Source of the DNA: Arion vulgaris
Taxonomy: Eukaryota; Mollusca; Gastropoda; Stylommatophora; Arionidae
Reading direction: 5' to 3'
DNA length: 64,000 nucleotides
Assembly (NCBI GenBank): GCA_020796225.1
Contig: CM036768.1
Location: 41,738,789 to 41,802,788 of the forward strand
Shown piece by piece: positions 9,100 through 21,888 of this stretch (positions are counted from its first letter, which is position 1; each line of letters opens with the position of its first letter). The notes below the pieces were generated by a model. It ran no database searches, was not told the origin of the DNA, and worked only from the letters and a program-made list of their open reading frames with translations. The translations under genes and the position numbers were made by a program.

Positions 9100-9535
9100 A
9101 ATGAGACAAGGATACATTCTGTCACCAAGTCTATTTAACATCTACACAGAGAAAATCTTCAAACAACTAGAGGGAATGCCAGGACTCAAGATCAATGGAA
9201 AAATAATAAACAACTTAAGATATGCAGATGGCACAGTATTGGTAGCAGAAAATGAACAAGATCTACAAGAATTAGTGGACCAATTGGACAGAACTAGCAA
9301 GGAATATGGATTAGACATTAACATACAGAAAACAAAAACTATGGTAATCAACAAGGAAATGGAAAACCTAAAATGAATATAAAAATACATGCATAATTAC
9401 TACATCAAGTAAAAAGCTTCTCATATCTCGGTCAGATGATAACAGATGATGGCAGATGTATAACAGAAATTAAAAATAGAATAGGAATGACCAAGGATAA
9501 TTTCAATAGTATGAGAAAGTTACTGACATCCAAAC
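9100..9535 (+). mobile_element. RTE-like element 1, reverse transcriptase palm part
   Basis: This 5'-truncated plus-strand RTE-like fragment starts inside the reverse transcriptase at EMRQGYILSPSLFN (the R-Q-G-x-x-L-S-P block). It passes through LRYADGTVLVAENEQD, where the catalytic YADD reads YADG, and continues to GLDINIQKTKTMVINKE. A frameshift near 9376 leads to FSYLGQMITDDGRCITEIKN and MRKLLTSKQITNR. It stops at 9549, where a Jockey-like element is inserted, and resumes at 11732 in register. Loss of the second catalytic aspartate and the frameshift make it inactive. Confidence 0.85.
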
Positions 9536-9549
9536 AAATCACAAACAGG
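9536..9549 (+). repeat. TSD of Jockey-like element A, left copy
   Basis: AAATCACAAACAGG occurs here and, identical over 14 bp, at 11718-11731. The homologous RTE copy at 4341-4365 (minus strand) has the sequence once. Confidence 0.95.
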
Positions 9550-9559
9550 AAGAGGCTTT

Positions 9560-10804
9560 AAGGGACCTGAAACCCAGAAAGTCGCCCGGAAAAGATGTGA
9601 TCACCAATGAGATGCTTAAAAACTTGGGAAACAGAGCAAAGGCAGCTTTACTGTCCGTTCTCAACATGTCGTGGAGAACAGGTATAGTACCACAAGAATG
9701 GAAAGAAGCAATCATGGTACCCATCCTAAAACCAGGCAAAAATAAACTCGACCCAGCGAGTTACAGACCAATAAGCCTCCTAAGCTGCACGGGCAAGCTT
9801 ATGGAACGCATGGTGAACAAACGCTTATCTTGGCACTTGGAAAGTAAAGGGCTGCTTATGGCACAACAAGGAGGCTTTCGGAGATACAGATCCACAGAGG
9901 ATCAAGTAACATACATTGTCCAGGAAATCGAGGATGGTTTCCAAGAAAAGAAACCGACACTGGCGGTCTTGGTAGATATGGAGAAGGCATTTGACACAGT
10001 CTGGAAAGAAGGTTTAAGGCTGAAACTCCTCATCCTCGGCGTAAAGGGAAGAATGTACAATTGGCTTGATAGATACCTAGAGAACAGAACAGCAAGAGTT
10101 CAGGTTCATGGGTACAAAAGCGTGAAGACAACACTGGAGCAAGTAGTTCCCCAAGGAGGAGTGCTCTCACCGACTCTCTTTCTAATCTTCGTCAATGACA
10201 TTGCAACATGCCTCCCGAACCAGTACACTCTGCCATGTATGCCGACGACTTGGCAATATGGTCGCGAGAAGAGTCAATGCCCACAGCAGAAAATCGACTG
10301 CAAGCTACGTTAAATAATCTTGAAGTGTGGTCAGCAAAGTGGAATATGAAAATAAATCCCTCAAATACCACTTACACTGTGTTCTCCCAGAACAATAAGG
10401 ATTACAAGATAACGCTTAAAGTCAATGGGCAGAACCTTCCAGAGAATAAAACCCCAACGTACCTAGGAGTCACACTCGACAGAAAGCTGACTTGGTGCAC
10501 CCAGATCGAAAATGCTACGGCAAAAGCGAGGCATAGGCTAACAATGATGCGTAAACTCGCTGGTTTCACATGGGGAGCAAACACCAGAATTCTCAAGACA
10601 CTTTACTCTGGTAGAGTGCGACCGATCCTAGAGTACGGTATGGCAGCGTGGAGCAATGCATCCAACAAGCAGTTTGCAAAAGTGAGCAGCAGTCAAAACC
10701 GGGCCTTACGAATCATCACTGGAGCCATGAAGTCCACGCCCATCAAGGCGATGGAGACAATCACCGGCATCCAACCAATGACTGACCGAAGGGACAAAAA
10801 GTAG
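9560..10804 (+). pseudogene. Jockey-like reverse transcriptase domain
   Basis: Bases 9597-10313 encode SYRPISLLSCTGKLMERMVN, QGGFRRYRSTEDQV, the first catalytic block AVLVDMEKAFDTVW, and VVPQGGVLSPTLFLIFVNDI. A frame change near 10210 is required to reach the catalytic MYADDLAIWSREES block, which then continues to 10804 with NPSNTTYTVF, YLGVTLDRKLTW, RPILEYGMAAW and QNRALRIITGA. All reverse transcriptase landmarks are visible, so only the frameshift and the 5' truncation separate it from a full domain. The protein would copy its own RNA at the nicked target. Confidence 0.9.
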
Positions 10805-11079
10805 TAGTACTTGCGGAAAAACTTAAACGGCTCGAATCTCATCCAATGCATGAAAGAATGTATGAATTCGGAAAGTGGAGAATACAGATATCTAACATCG
10901 TTAGAATCTCAAAGGCACTGATCATAGACCATCCAGTCCTTTCCAAATGCACAGCAAAACCAATCCCGGCAATCGACAAGTGTCCGCCATGGAAAACAAA
11001 AATGCCAGAACTAAGGAATCAATCCCAGGCATACTGAACAAAAAGGGATCAAACAAACCTCGACAGAAAACTGCAGCAG

Positions 11080-11701
11080 AAGAGCACATAGAATCAGAGT
11101 ACCCTGAAAATGAGTGGACGCACGTCTACACGAACGGGTCAGCAATAACGCAATAAGCGATGGCGGAGGAGGAATAGTGCTTAAAATCTCAAAGAAAGTC
11201 ACGGTCAAGAAAGCGATTGCAACTGGCAAATACTCAAATAACTACCGAGCAGAGGCAGAGGCAATAAAAGAGACGGCCGAAATGATCTTGGAGAGAAGAA
11301 ACACTACACGCAACAAGGTCGTGATATTCACCGATGCTCTATCGGTCATCGGTTCGCACTATCGAAGCAAATGGGCAAAAGACCACCCGCAGTACACAGA
11401 CAGTGACCGATACTATGGTCTCTCTCGCAGTGAACAAGTTCCCATACTTCGCCTCCGTACCGGTCACAACAAGCTCCGAACCCACATGTTCCATAAATTT
11501 AAAATTGGCACAACTAGCCTGTGCCCCTGCAATATGGCAGACATGACGACCGAACACGTCTTGCAAGACTGTCAACGTTTAGCAGGTATAAGGAAAGAGT
11601 ACTGGCCACAACACACAGAGCTTCGCGAAAAGCTGTACGGAGGAACAGAGTCCCTAAAAACAACAGTAACATTCATGATAGAAGTTGGTCCATCAGTCTA
11701 G
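11080..11701 (+). pseudogene. Jockey-like RNase H and C-terminal domain
   Basis: The start of RNase H reads HVYTNGSA, so the first catalytic aspartate is changed to asparagine, and a stop follows. A second frame (11114-11701) carries NNYRAEAEAIKE (glutamate) and VVIFTDALSVI (aspartate). The expected histidine-bearing IPGH/IPSHC..GNE.AD block is absent: the frame passes directly from SHYRSK to WAKDHPQ, so there is an internal deletion of the late RNase H. Next comes PILRLRTGHNKLRTHMF with a CPC...TTEHVLQDC zinc-binding-like motif, common at the end of this family. The domain would remove RNA from the hybrid. Confidence 0.85.
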
Positions 11702-11717
11702 GCCGGGAACGCAAAGG

Positions 11718-11731
11718 AAATCACAAACAGG
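11718..11731 (+). repeat. TSD of Jockey-like element A, right copy
   Basis: Exact repeat of 9536-9549. The RTE element 1 frame (ITNRLKMRMIKCYIYP) resumes directly after it. Confidence 0.95.
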
Positions 11732-12178
11732 CTAAAAATGAGAATGATCAAATGCTATATATATCCTATATTGTTGTATAGCTCGGAAACATGTACAATG
11801 AACAAGCAGTTAGAAGACAGAATTGATGCATTTGAGATGTGGATATATAGAAGAATAGGCAGAGTTTCATGGACAGAAAACAGACAAATAAAAAGTTTTA
11901 GGAAAACTAGGCATGAAGAAACAATTATTAAGAGAAATAAAATTCAGACAAATAAAGTATTTTGGGCACATAAAAAGACATGACACCATGATAAAACATT
12001 TACTAGAGGGGAAAGTTGAGGGGAAGAGCAAGAGGAAGACCGAGAGATAAGTGGGAGGGAAACTTTAAGAAATGAACAGGTCTGGCAGAGTGCAACACCA
12101 AGGTGAAAGACAGAGGATGCTGAAGATTCATTGCAGCCAACCTTCGATGTGGAGACGGCACCTGATGATGATGATGAT
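11732..12178 (+). mobile_element. RTE-like element 1, C-terminal part and (GAT)n tail
   Basis: This is the continuation of the element begun at 9100. It reads MRMIKCYIYPILLYSSETCT, MNKQLEDRIDAFEMWIYRRI and RVSWTENRQIK, then after frame changes a GRARGRPRDKWEG-like end near 12015-12060. It ends in a (GATGAT)n tail at 12163-12180. It is homologous to the minus-strand copy 3888-4438 down to the tail. The tail overlaps the TSD, so the exact end is ambiguous by a few bases. Confidence 0.85.
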
Positions 12179-12230
12179 GATGTTGGTGACTCTGTCTTTT
12201 CTGGTGTTCTTGGTAACTTTTCGCAGGCAA
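12179..12230 (-). mobile_element. RTE-like element 2, 5'-truncated end
   Basis: These bases (beginning with the right TSD copy GATGTTGGTGA) continue the minus-strand RTE element 2 interrupted at 9099. They match the reverse complement of about 61270-61320, encoding CLRKVTKNTRKDRVTNI. Similarity ends near 12227, next to the probable element TSD at 12231. Confidence 0.75.
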
Positions 12231-12240
12231 CTTAATGGAT

Positions 12241-12560
12241 CTAATGACTGTAAAAGCAGTCTGAAATTGGGGTGGCAGAGCAATCCGTTCCTCTCCTGGT
12301 TGGATTCTGGAAGGTTCACATATGTCCCCAATGGTACCTTCCGCCTGATAGCCATGATCTACCTCTCTTGAGTCTACATCCTTTCTCCTTACTAAGTCCT
12401 TCATGGAGGGGGTAATCTGTGTTTGCATTAATTTTAAGGTCAGATCGAACCCTCTAAGTCTCAATTCTATGAGCAATAGTGGGGAGGTCAAGAAGGAATC
12501 TTATTGCCACTCCTGTTGTATCTTTGATGCATCCCAGTTGATGCATCCCAGTTGATCATA
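12241..12560 (-). mobile_element. Jockey-like element B, region between RT and RNase H
   Basis: The minus strand from about 12545 encodes, in two frames, GCIKDTTGVAIRFLLDLPTI and AHRIET, then KDLVRRKDVDSREVDHGYQA, consistent with the post-RT linker of Jockey/I-type elements. It is placed upstream of the RNase H at 8265, with the 3.9 kb nested block between. The assignment rests on residue style and on the matching insertion ends, not on a strong catalytic motif. A 14-bp direct repeat (GATGCATCCCAGTT) lies at its upstream edge near 12526-12553. Confidence 0.5.
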
Positions 12561-13868
12561 TATGTTGCTGACGTTTTAGCAATTTCACATTATGATTTAT
12601 AGTTAATGTTGATCAATTATTTGTGACTGTCATTGTCGTAATTTCTTGATTACATAATTAACTAAAATAGAGACAGTACCAGAGAAATCAGGAAATGATA
12701 TGTTTATGGTAATTTAGATGTTGAATCGCTAGAGTGGTTACCGGGGCTCAGATTTGGAGTGTAAAGAATATAACCACTGTTACCTGCCACACATGTCGTG
12801 AGAGTCCCTAAGGAGGTTTGGATGAACTCGGATGCATGTGTCCTAAACGTGTAGAAGGCTATGCATTTAGTAGCCAACCAAACCAATGTGCAACGTATAA
12901 TAAACGTTCTTTTCAAAGATCAAACTTATAGAGAGTTATTAAAACTGGTCGTAAAGAACAAACGCAAAGAAGAAGGAGATGTTAACTAGTTTGAGGAACA
13001 CGTATTAAGTAACAGATAAGTTAAACAAAGAACATTTTCTGAGAACATTTACATTTTTATACTGCAACAAATAGATGTGAAACATAAAGAGAAACATTCA
13101 AGAAGTAAATCGAATCTTATCAAATTTTCACGGAACTATTACTAAAACATAAACGTTCTAGATACAAACTAGAAATAATATAAACATCCTACAAAACATG
13201 TACATCGCTGAACTTTGACGCATAAACAATACGGCAAATGGTACAAGAAAGACAGGACACATTAAATGAAACGAACGCTACTGAAAGGGGTGAGAATATC
13301 CGACTCAAAATCTTAGAAGAGATTGTGCAAGTTACCCAGTACAGATCGGTATGGACACATTGCTAGCAGATGTATGTAACGTATAACGGTAGGAGAGGAA
13401 TATAATAAAAATTTACTGTACGATATCTTAAATATTATAAAGTTATTAACCTATAGATGTTAGTAAAGATATTTCTTATCTTGGTGAACAAAATAATGAT
13501 TTTATCACTGTAGTTGTTTGATAAATATTCCACAATTTATAGGACACCACCTATAATTCGTTTTTAATTCACGTCAATTTATTCATGTTGACAGGGTGAC
13601 AGAAACTCTTAAGAGCTCGAAGGAATTCGCTAGGTATTTCAATTGTCCTGCAAGCTCGAGAATGAATCGTTTCCGTAAATGTGAACTGTGGTAAACTTGT
13701 TGACTGCAAAGACAACTTCAGCCATAGTACACATTTGTACACAGAGACAACATATGTTAATAGGACAACAACAATATATATTGTCGATATAAGCAAATGA
13801 ATGTTTAAATACATTACTTTCTTTTTCTTCTTTCTCTTTTTTATCTTTCATTTTATTACCTTATCAAA
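12561..13868. other. Intergenic, nothing recognised
   Basis: About 1.3 kb of AT-rich DNA. No motif-bearing frame, tandem array or RNA gene is seen; open stretches such as 12704-12916 and 13569-13851 on the minus strand have no recognisable content. Confidence 0.5.
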
Positions 13869-14679
13869 CAGTTTACAGATTTGACAACGATATTTATTAC
13901 ATGTGACAAACACTACATCTTACAGTTTACAGATCTGACAACCATATTTGCTACATGTGACAAACACAACATCTTACTGTTTATAGATCTGACAACGATA
14001 TTTCCTACATATGACAAACACTATATCTTACAGTATACAGATCTGACAACGACATTTGCTATACGTGACAAACACAACATCTTACAGTTCACAGATCTGA
14101 CAACGATAGTTGCTTCATGTTACAAACACTATATCTTACAGTTTACAGATCTGACAACGATATTTCCTACATATGAAAACACTCTATTTTACAGTTTACA
14201 GATCTGACGACGATATTTGCTAGGTGCGACAAACACTCTATTTTGCAATTTACATACCTCACAACGATATTTGCAACATTTGACAAACACTGCATCATAT
14301 AGTTTTTACAGATCTGACAACGATATCTCCTACGTATGACAAATACTCTATCTTACAGTTTACAGATCTGACGACGATATTTGCTACGTGCGACAAACAC
14401 TACATCTTACAATTTACAGACCTCACAACGATATCTGTTACATGCGACAAACACAACATCTTACAGTTTACAGATCTGACGACGATATTTCCTACATATG
14501 ACAAACACTATATCTTACAGTTTACAGATCTGACAACGACATTTGCTATACGTGACAAACACAACATCTTACAGTTTACAGATCTGACAACGATATGTGC
14601 TTCATGTTACCAACACTATATCTTACAGTTTACGGATTTGACAACAATATTTGCTACATATGACAAACACTTATCTTAC

Positions 14680-17600
14680 AGTTTACAGACTCACAACGAT
14701 ATTTGTTACATGAAACACAACATCTTACAGTTTACAGATCTGACATATTTCACATATGAAAACCATTTCAGTTTACGATCTGACAACGATATTTTCTACA
14801 TGTGATGAACACCATTTTACAGTTACAGATCTGACAACGATATTTGCTACAGATGACAAACACTCATCTTACAGTTACAGATCTGACAACATATTTGCAA
14901 TTGACATATAACAATCATCATACATTTTACATTTCAGACTGCGACAACACTATCACATTTACAGTTCTGATAACAATATTTTCTACATGTGATAAACACT
15001 CTATTTTACAGTTCTGACAAACGATATTTGCTACATGTGACAAACACTATATATTACAGTTCACAGATCTGACAACGGCATTTGCTATACGTGACAAACA
15101 CAACATCTTACAGTTCACAGATCTGACAACTATATTTCCAACATATAAAAAACACTCTATCTTACAGTTTACAGTTCTGACGACGATATATGCTACCTGC
15201 GACAAGCACTACATCTTACAATTTACATACCTAAAAACGATATTTGCTACATTTGACAAACACTACATCATATATTTCAGATCACAATGTTTTGCACAAT
15301 TGACAAACACTTATCCCATTTTAAAGTTTACGACGATACAAATGCGACAAACACTACATCTTAAATTTACAGACCCAACGATATCTGCAAATGTGACAAA
15401 CACAACATTTTGTTTACAGATCAAAAAACAATTTTTTCAGAAAAACAACATCTTACATTTTTCAGTTCGGATAAAATATTTTCTTGTGATAAACACTCAA
15501 TTTTACAGTTTACAATCAAACCATATTTGCACTGTGACAAACACACAACAAAATTTACAGACCTCACAAAAATATTTGCAATGTAAAAAAAACCTCCTTT
15601 TTACATTTCCCAAATCGACAAACGATATGTTACAGGACAAACACTACATCACAGTTTACAAATCGACAACGATATCTGCTACTTTAACAAACCAACAACT
15701 TACATTTTAAATTCTGAAAACCATATTTGCTAGATAGCAAAACTCTATCTTAAAATTTACAGACGAAACGATATTTTACATATGACAAACACAAATTCCA
15801 AATTTACAGATCTGACAACAATATTAGCATTGGAAAAACCCTCCATTTTACAGTTACAGCTGACAACAATTTTTTCCAGGGATAAACACTTTTTCATTTT
15901 ACAGTTTGAAAAATATTTGTTTTTAGCAAACCTTTCTTTTTACAGATTTAAAACAATAAGCAGCAAAAATACTCACAGTTTACAGTTCCAACAATTTTTT
16001 CACATGGATAAACACTATATCTTAAGTTTCAGATCTGAAAGACTTTTTTATACGTGACAAACACAACATTTTACAGTCACAGATCTGAAAACAATATTTT
16101 CTACATGTGAAAAACACTTATTTTACAGTTTCGATTAGAAGAATTTCAAGTAAAAAAACAAATCTTACAGTTTACAGTTCTGAAAAATATTTTCTACAGG
16201 GACAAACACTTATTTTGTTTAAATCTGAAAGATATTTCCTACATATGACAAAAATTTATTTACTTTTTACAGATCTGACAACCATATTTGTACAGGGAAA
16301 ATACTCTATCTTACATTTTACAGACCTCACAACGATATTTTACAGGGACAAACACAAATCTTATGGGTTTGATTACAACGATATTTCCTCAAATGACAAA
16401 CACTATATCTTACTTTTTAAAATCTGACAACGATATTTGTTCACGTTAAAACACTATATTTTACAGTTTACAGTTCTGACAACAATTTTTTTTTACTTTG
16501 ATAAACACTTATTTTACAGTTAAAGATTGACAAACGATATGTCCATTGAAAACACACATTCAGTTTCAAATCTGACAACGATATCCACATGTGACAAACA
16601 AACAACTTACAGTTTACAGTTCGGGCAACCATATTTGTGATATGAAAAACTAATCTTAAAATTTAAGATCTGACAACGAATTTGCTAATACGCCAAACAC
16701 TAATTTTTACAATTTCAGATCTGACAAAATATTTGCACATGATAAACACAACATTTTTACTTTTTAAAGATCTGACAACAATATTTGCTAATGTGAAAAA
16801 CCTTTTTTAAGTTTAAATCTGAAAAACCATATTTGTACATGAAAACATTACATTTTATAGTTTACAGATCTGAAACGATATTTCCTAATGAAAATACTTT
16901 ATGTTACAATTTAAGATCAGACAAGATATTTGCTTCATGTTACAAACATTATCAAACTTAAAAGATCTGACAACCTTTTTAAATTGAAAAAAATAACATC
17001 TAATGAAAGACTGACAAGATATTTTTCCCCGTTACATACACTATATCTTACATTTTAAAAGTTCTGACAACAATATTTTCACAGGGACAAAAATTTATTT
17101 TAAAGTTTACATATCTGACAACGATATTTCCTACATATGACAAATACCTATTTTACATTTTAAGATCTGACAACCATTTTGCTACATGTGACAAATTCAT
17201 CTTAAATTTTAAGACCTCACAACGATATTGCTACATGTGACAAACAAAATTTAAGAAAGATTGACAAATATTTCCACAAATGACAAACACTATATCTTAC
17301 AGTTTACAAATCTGAAACGATATTTTTAGTTCAAAATATATTACAGTTTACAGTTCTGACAACAATTTTTTTTTAATAGATAAAACTTATTTTACAGTTC
17401 AAGACTGACAACGATATTTGTTATGTTAAAAACATAATTTAACTTCACAGATCACAAGGCATTTGCATTGAAAAAAATAACATCTTACAGTGAACAGATC
17501 TGACAACGATATTTGCTTCCTGTTACATACACTATATCAAAATTTTTACAGTTCTGACAACAATATTTTTTTGTGATAAACACTCTATTTTGGTTCACAG

Positions 17601-18660
17601 ATCTGAAAACGATATTTGCTACAGGGACAAACACAAATCTTACAATGTAATATAAAAACGATATTTGCTAATTTGACAAACACTAACAATAGTTTAAACC
17701 TAAAACGATTTTTTTTTTTCCATATGAAAACACCCCATCTTAAAATTTACAGATCTGTAAACAATTTTTTACGTGCAAAAAACATTTTACAGTTTACAGT
17801 TCTGACAACAATATTTTCACATGTCATCACTATATTCAGTTTACAGATCACAAGACCAACGTGACAAACAAACATTTTTCAGTACAGATCTACAACATTT
17901 TTTACAGTGCGACAAACACTATTTACAGTTTACAAATCTGACAACAATATTTGCTTTTGTGAAAAACTACATTTTCTTTTAAGATCTGACAAAAATTTAC
18001 ATGGGACAAACACTTTTCTTAAACTTAAGACAAAAGGGGTTTTAAATAGTAAAAAAATTACATCTTACAGTGAACAGATCTGACAACGATATTTGCTTCA
18101 TGTTACAAACACTATATCTTACAGTTTACAGTTCTGACAAAATTTTTTACATGGGTAAAACTTTTTTTACGGTTAAAGATCTGAAAAACGATATTTGCTA
18201 ATGGACAAAAAAATCTTACAGTGCACAGATCTGACAACGATATTTGTTACCTGACAAATACAACATTTTTAATGACAGTTTGACAAATATTTCAGTGGAC
18301 AAACACTATATTTACTTTAAACTGACAACAATATTTGCTATATGTGACAAAACTACATCTTAAAATTTTAAAGATCTGACAAAATTTTACATGTGACAAA
18401 CACTACATCTTAAGTTTACAACTGAAACGATACTCAATGTGACAAACACAACAACTTAAGTTTAAGTTCGACAACCATATTTTAGATATGACAAAACTAA
18501 TTTTAAAATTTACAGATTAAACGATATTTGAGTGCGACAAACACTACATTCAGTTTACAGTTCTGACAACAATATTTTCACAGGATAAACACTAATCTTA
18601 CAATTTATACCTAAAAACGATATTTCAATTTGAAAACACTACACTTATTTTGATCTGAAA
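14680..18660 (+). repeat. Degraded section of the 54-bp satellite
   Basis: Within the array, roughly 14.7-18.7 kb and again 21.6-22.0 kb are full of one- to several-base losses and A- or T-runs, while monomer phase is only loosely kept. Neighbouring sections are far cleaner. The pattern looks more like poorly polished long-read consensus than natural decay, though both are possible. Confidence 0.6.
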
Positions 18661-21600
18661 TGATTTTTGCTTATGACAAACACTCTATCTTACAGTTTAC
18701 AGATCTGACGACGATATTTGAGTGCGACAAACACTACATCTTCAATTTACAGACTCAAACGATATCTGCTACATGTGACAAACACAACATCTTAAGTTTA
18801 CAGATCGACAACAATATTTTTACATGTAAAACACAACATCTTACAGTTTACAGTTCGGATAACAATATTTTCTACATGTGATAAACACTCTAATTTACAG
18901 TTTACAGATCTGACAACCATATTTGCTACGATGTGACAAACACAACAACTTACAATTTACATGACGTCACAAAATATTTGCTACATGTGATAAACACTCC
19001 ATTTTAGAGTTCACAGATCTGACAAACGATATGCTAAGTACATGACAAACACTACATCTTACAGTTTACAAATCTGACAACGATATCTGCTACATGTGAC
19101 AAACACAACAACTTACAGTTTACAGATCTGACAACCATATTTGCTAGATATGACAAACACTCTATCTTAAAATTTATAGATCTGACAACGATATTTGCTA
19201 CATATGACAAACACTATTACTTACAATTTACAGATCTGACAACAATATTTGCTACAAGTGATAAACACAACATCTTTCAGTTTACAGATCTGACAACAAT
19301 ATTTGCTTCATATGACAAACACTCTATCTTACAATTTACAGATCTTTAAACAATATTAGCTACGTTCGACAAACACTACATCTTACAGTTTACAGTTCTG
19401 ACAACAATATTTTCTACATGTGATAAACACTCTATCTTACAGTTTACAGATCTGACAACGGCATTTGCTATACGTGACAAACACAACATCTTAGTGCACA
19501 GTTTCTGACGACGATATTTGCTACGTGCGACAAACACTACATCTTACAGTTTACAAATCTGACAAAAATATTTGCTACAGTGACAAACACTACATCTTAT
19601 AGTTTACAGATCTGACAACGATATCTCCTACATATGACAAATACTCTATCTTATAGTTTACAGATTTGACGACGATATTTGCTACTTTGGACAAACACTA
19701 CATCTTACAGTTTACAGTTCTGACAACAATATTTTCTACATGTGACAAACACTATATCTTACAGTTTACATATCTGACAACGATATTTCCTACATATGAC
19801 AAATACTCTATCTTACATTTTACAGATCTGACAACCATATTTGCTACATGTGACAAATACTATATCTTACAATTTACAGACCTCACAACGATATCTGCTA
19901 CATGTGAAAACACAACATCTTATAGTTTACAGATCTGACAACGATATTTCCTACAAATGACAAACACTATATCTTACAGTTTACACATCTGACAACGATA
20001 TTTGCTTCACGTTACAAACACTATATATTACAGTTTACAGTTCTGACAACCATATTTGCTAGATATGACAATCAATACATCTTAAAATTTACAGATCTGA
20101 CAACGATATTTGCTACATACGACAAACACTATATCTTACAATTTACAGATCTGACAACAATATTTGCTACACGTGATAAACACAACATCTTACAGTTTAC
20201 AGATCTGACAACAATATTTGCTACATGTGACAAACACTCTATTTTATAGTTTACAGATCTGACAACCATATTTGCTACATGTGACAAACACTACATTTTA
20301 TAGTTTACAGATCTGACAACGATATTTCCTACATATGACAAATACTTTATCTTACAATTTACAGATCTGACAACGATATTTGCTTCATGTTACAAACACT
20401 ATATCTTAAACTTCACAGATCTGACAACGGCATTTGCTATACGTGACAAAAATAACATCTTACAGTGAACAGATCTGACGACGATATTTGCTACGTGCGA
20501 CAAACACTACATCTTACAGTTTACAAATCTGACAAAAATATTTGCTACATGTGACAAACACTACATTTTATAGTTTACAGATCTGACAACGATATCTCCT
20601 ACATATGACAAATACTCTATCTTATAGTTTACATATTTGACGACGATATTTGCTCATGTACAAACACTATCATCTTACAGTTTACAGTTCTGACAACAAT
20701 ATTTTCAACATGTGACAAACACTCTATTTTAAAGTTTACATATCTACAACGATATTTCTACATATGACAAATACTCTATCTTACATTTTACAGATCTGAC
20801 AACCATATTTGCTACATGTGACAAATACTCTATCTTACAATTTACAGACCTCACAACGATATCTGCTACATGTGACAAACACAACATCTTATAGTTTACA
20901 GATCTGACAACGATATTTCTACAATATTGACAAACACTATATCTTACAGTTTACAAATCTGACAACGATATCTGCTACATGTGATAAACACTACATCTTA
21001 CAATTTACAGACCTCACAACAATATTTACTACATGTGACAAACACTCTATTTATAGTTTACAGATCTGACAACCATATTTGCTACATAGTGACAAACACA
21101 CATCTTATAGTTTACAGATCTGACAACGATATTTCCTACATATGACAAATACTTTATCTTACAGTTTTACAGATCGACAACGATATTTCTCATATTACAA
21201 ACACTACTATCTTAAACTTACAGATCTGACAACGGAATTTGCTATACGTGACAAAAACAACATCTTACAGTGAACATATCTGACAACGATATTTGCTTCA
21301 TGTTACAAACACTATATCTTACAGTTTACAGTTCTGACAACAATATTTCTTACATGTGATAAACACTCTATTTTACAGTTCACAGATCTGACAACGATAT
21401 TTGCTACATCGACAAACACTAATCTTACAATTACAGATCTGACAACAATTGCTACAGTGATAAACACACATCTTACAGTTTACAGATCTGACAACAATAT
21501 TTGCTACATGTGACAAACACTCTATTTAAAGTTTACAGATCTAACAACGATATTTCCTACATATGACAAATACTATCTTACAGTTTTACAGATCTGACAA

Positions 21601-21788
21601 CATATTTGCTCATTCAAATACTTATCTTAAATTCTACAGATCTCACAACGAATTGCTAATGACAAACACAACATCTTAAGACAGATCTGACACGATATTT
21701 CTAAATGAAAACACTATATCTTAAGTTAAATCGACAACGATATTCACATTGAAAACACTCATCTACATTTAAGACTACACATATTTAC

Positions 21789-21888
21789 NNNNNNNNNNNN
21801 NNNNNNNNNNNNNNNNNNNNNNNNNNNNNNNNNNNNNNNNNNNNNNNNNNNNNNNNNNNNNNNNNNNNNNNNNNNNNNNNNNNNNNNN
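21789..21888. other. Assembly gap (100 N)
   Basis: Exactly 100 N inside the satellite, a conventional gap of unknown length. The true array length is therefore unknown. Confidence 1.

Larger units (their letters stand above)
9550..11717 (+). mobile_element. Jockey-like non-LTR retrotransposon A (5'-truncated, innermost)
   Basis: This 2.17 kb element lies between exact 14-bp TSDs inside RTE element 1. It begins within the reverse transcriptase N-terminal part (EALRDLKPRKSPGKDVITNE), lacking ORF1 and endonuclease. It carries the RT, a linker and an RNase H with the usual C-terminal LRTGHNK...C-C...H-C region. The element ends at GPSV, a stop, then about 15 bases (GGCCGGGAACGCAAAGG) with no poly(A) or simple repeat tail. 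At least two frameshifts (near 10210-10310 and 10800-11110) inactivate it. Its integrity is better than that of the surrounding layers, as expected for the youngest insertion. Confidence 0.9.

Noticed and set aside
12003..12491. 162-codon minus-strand frame treated as one gene
   Set aside because: It crosses the junctions of RTE 1 tail, RTE 2 and Jockey-like B, so it is a chimera of three elements.
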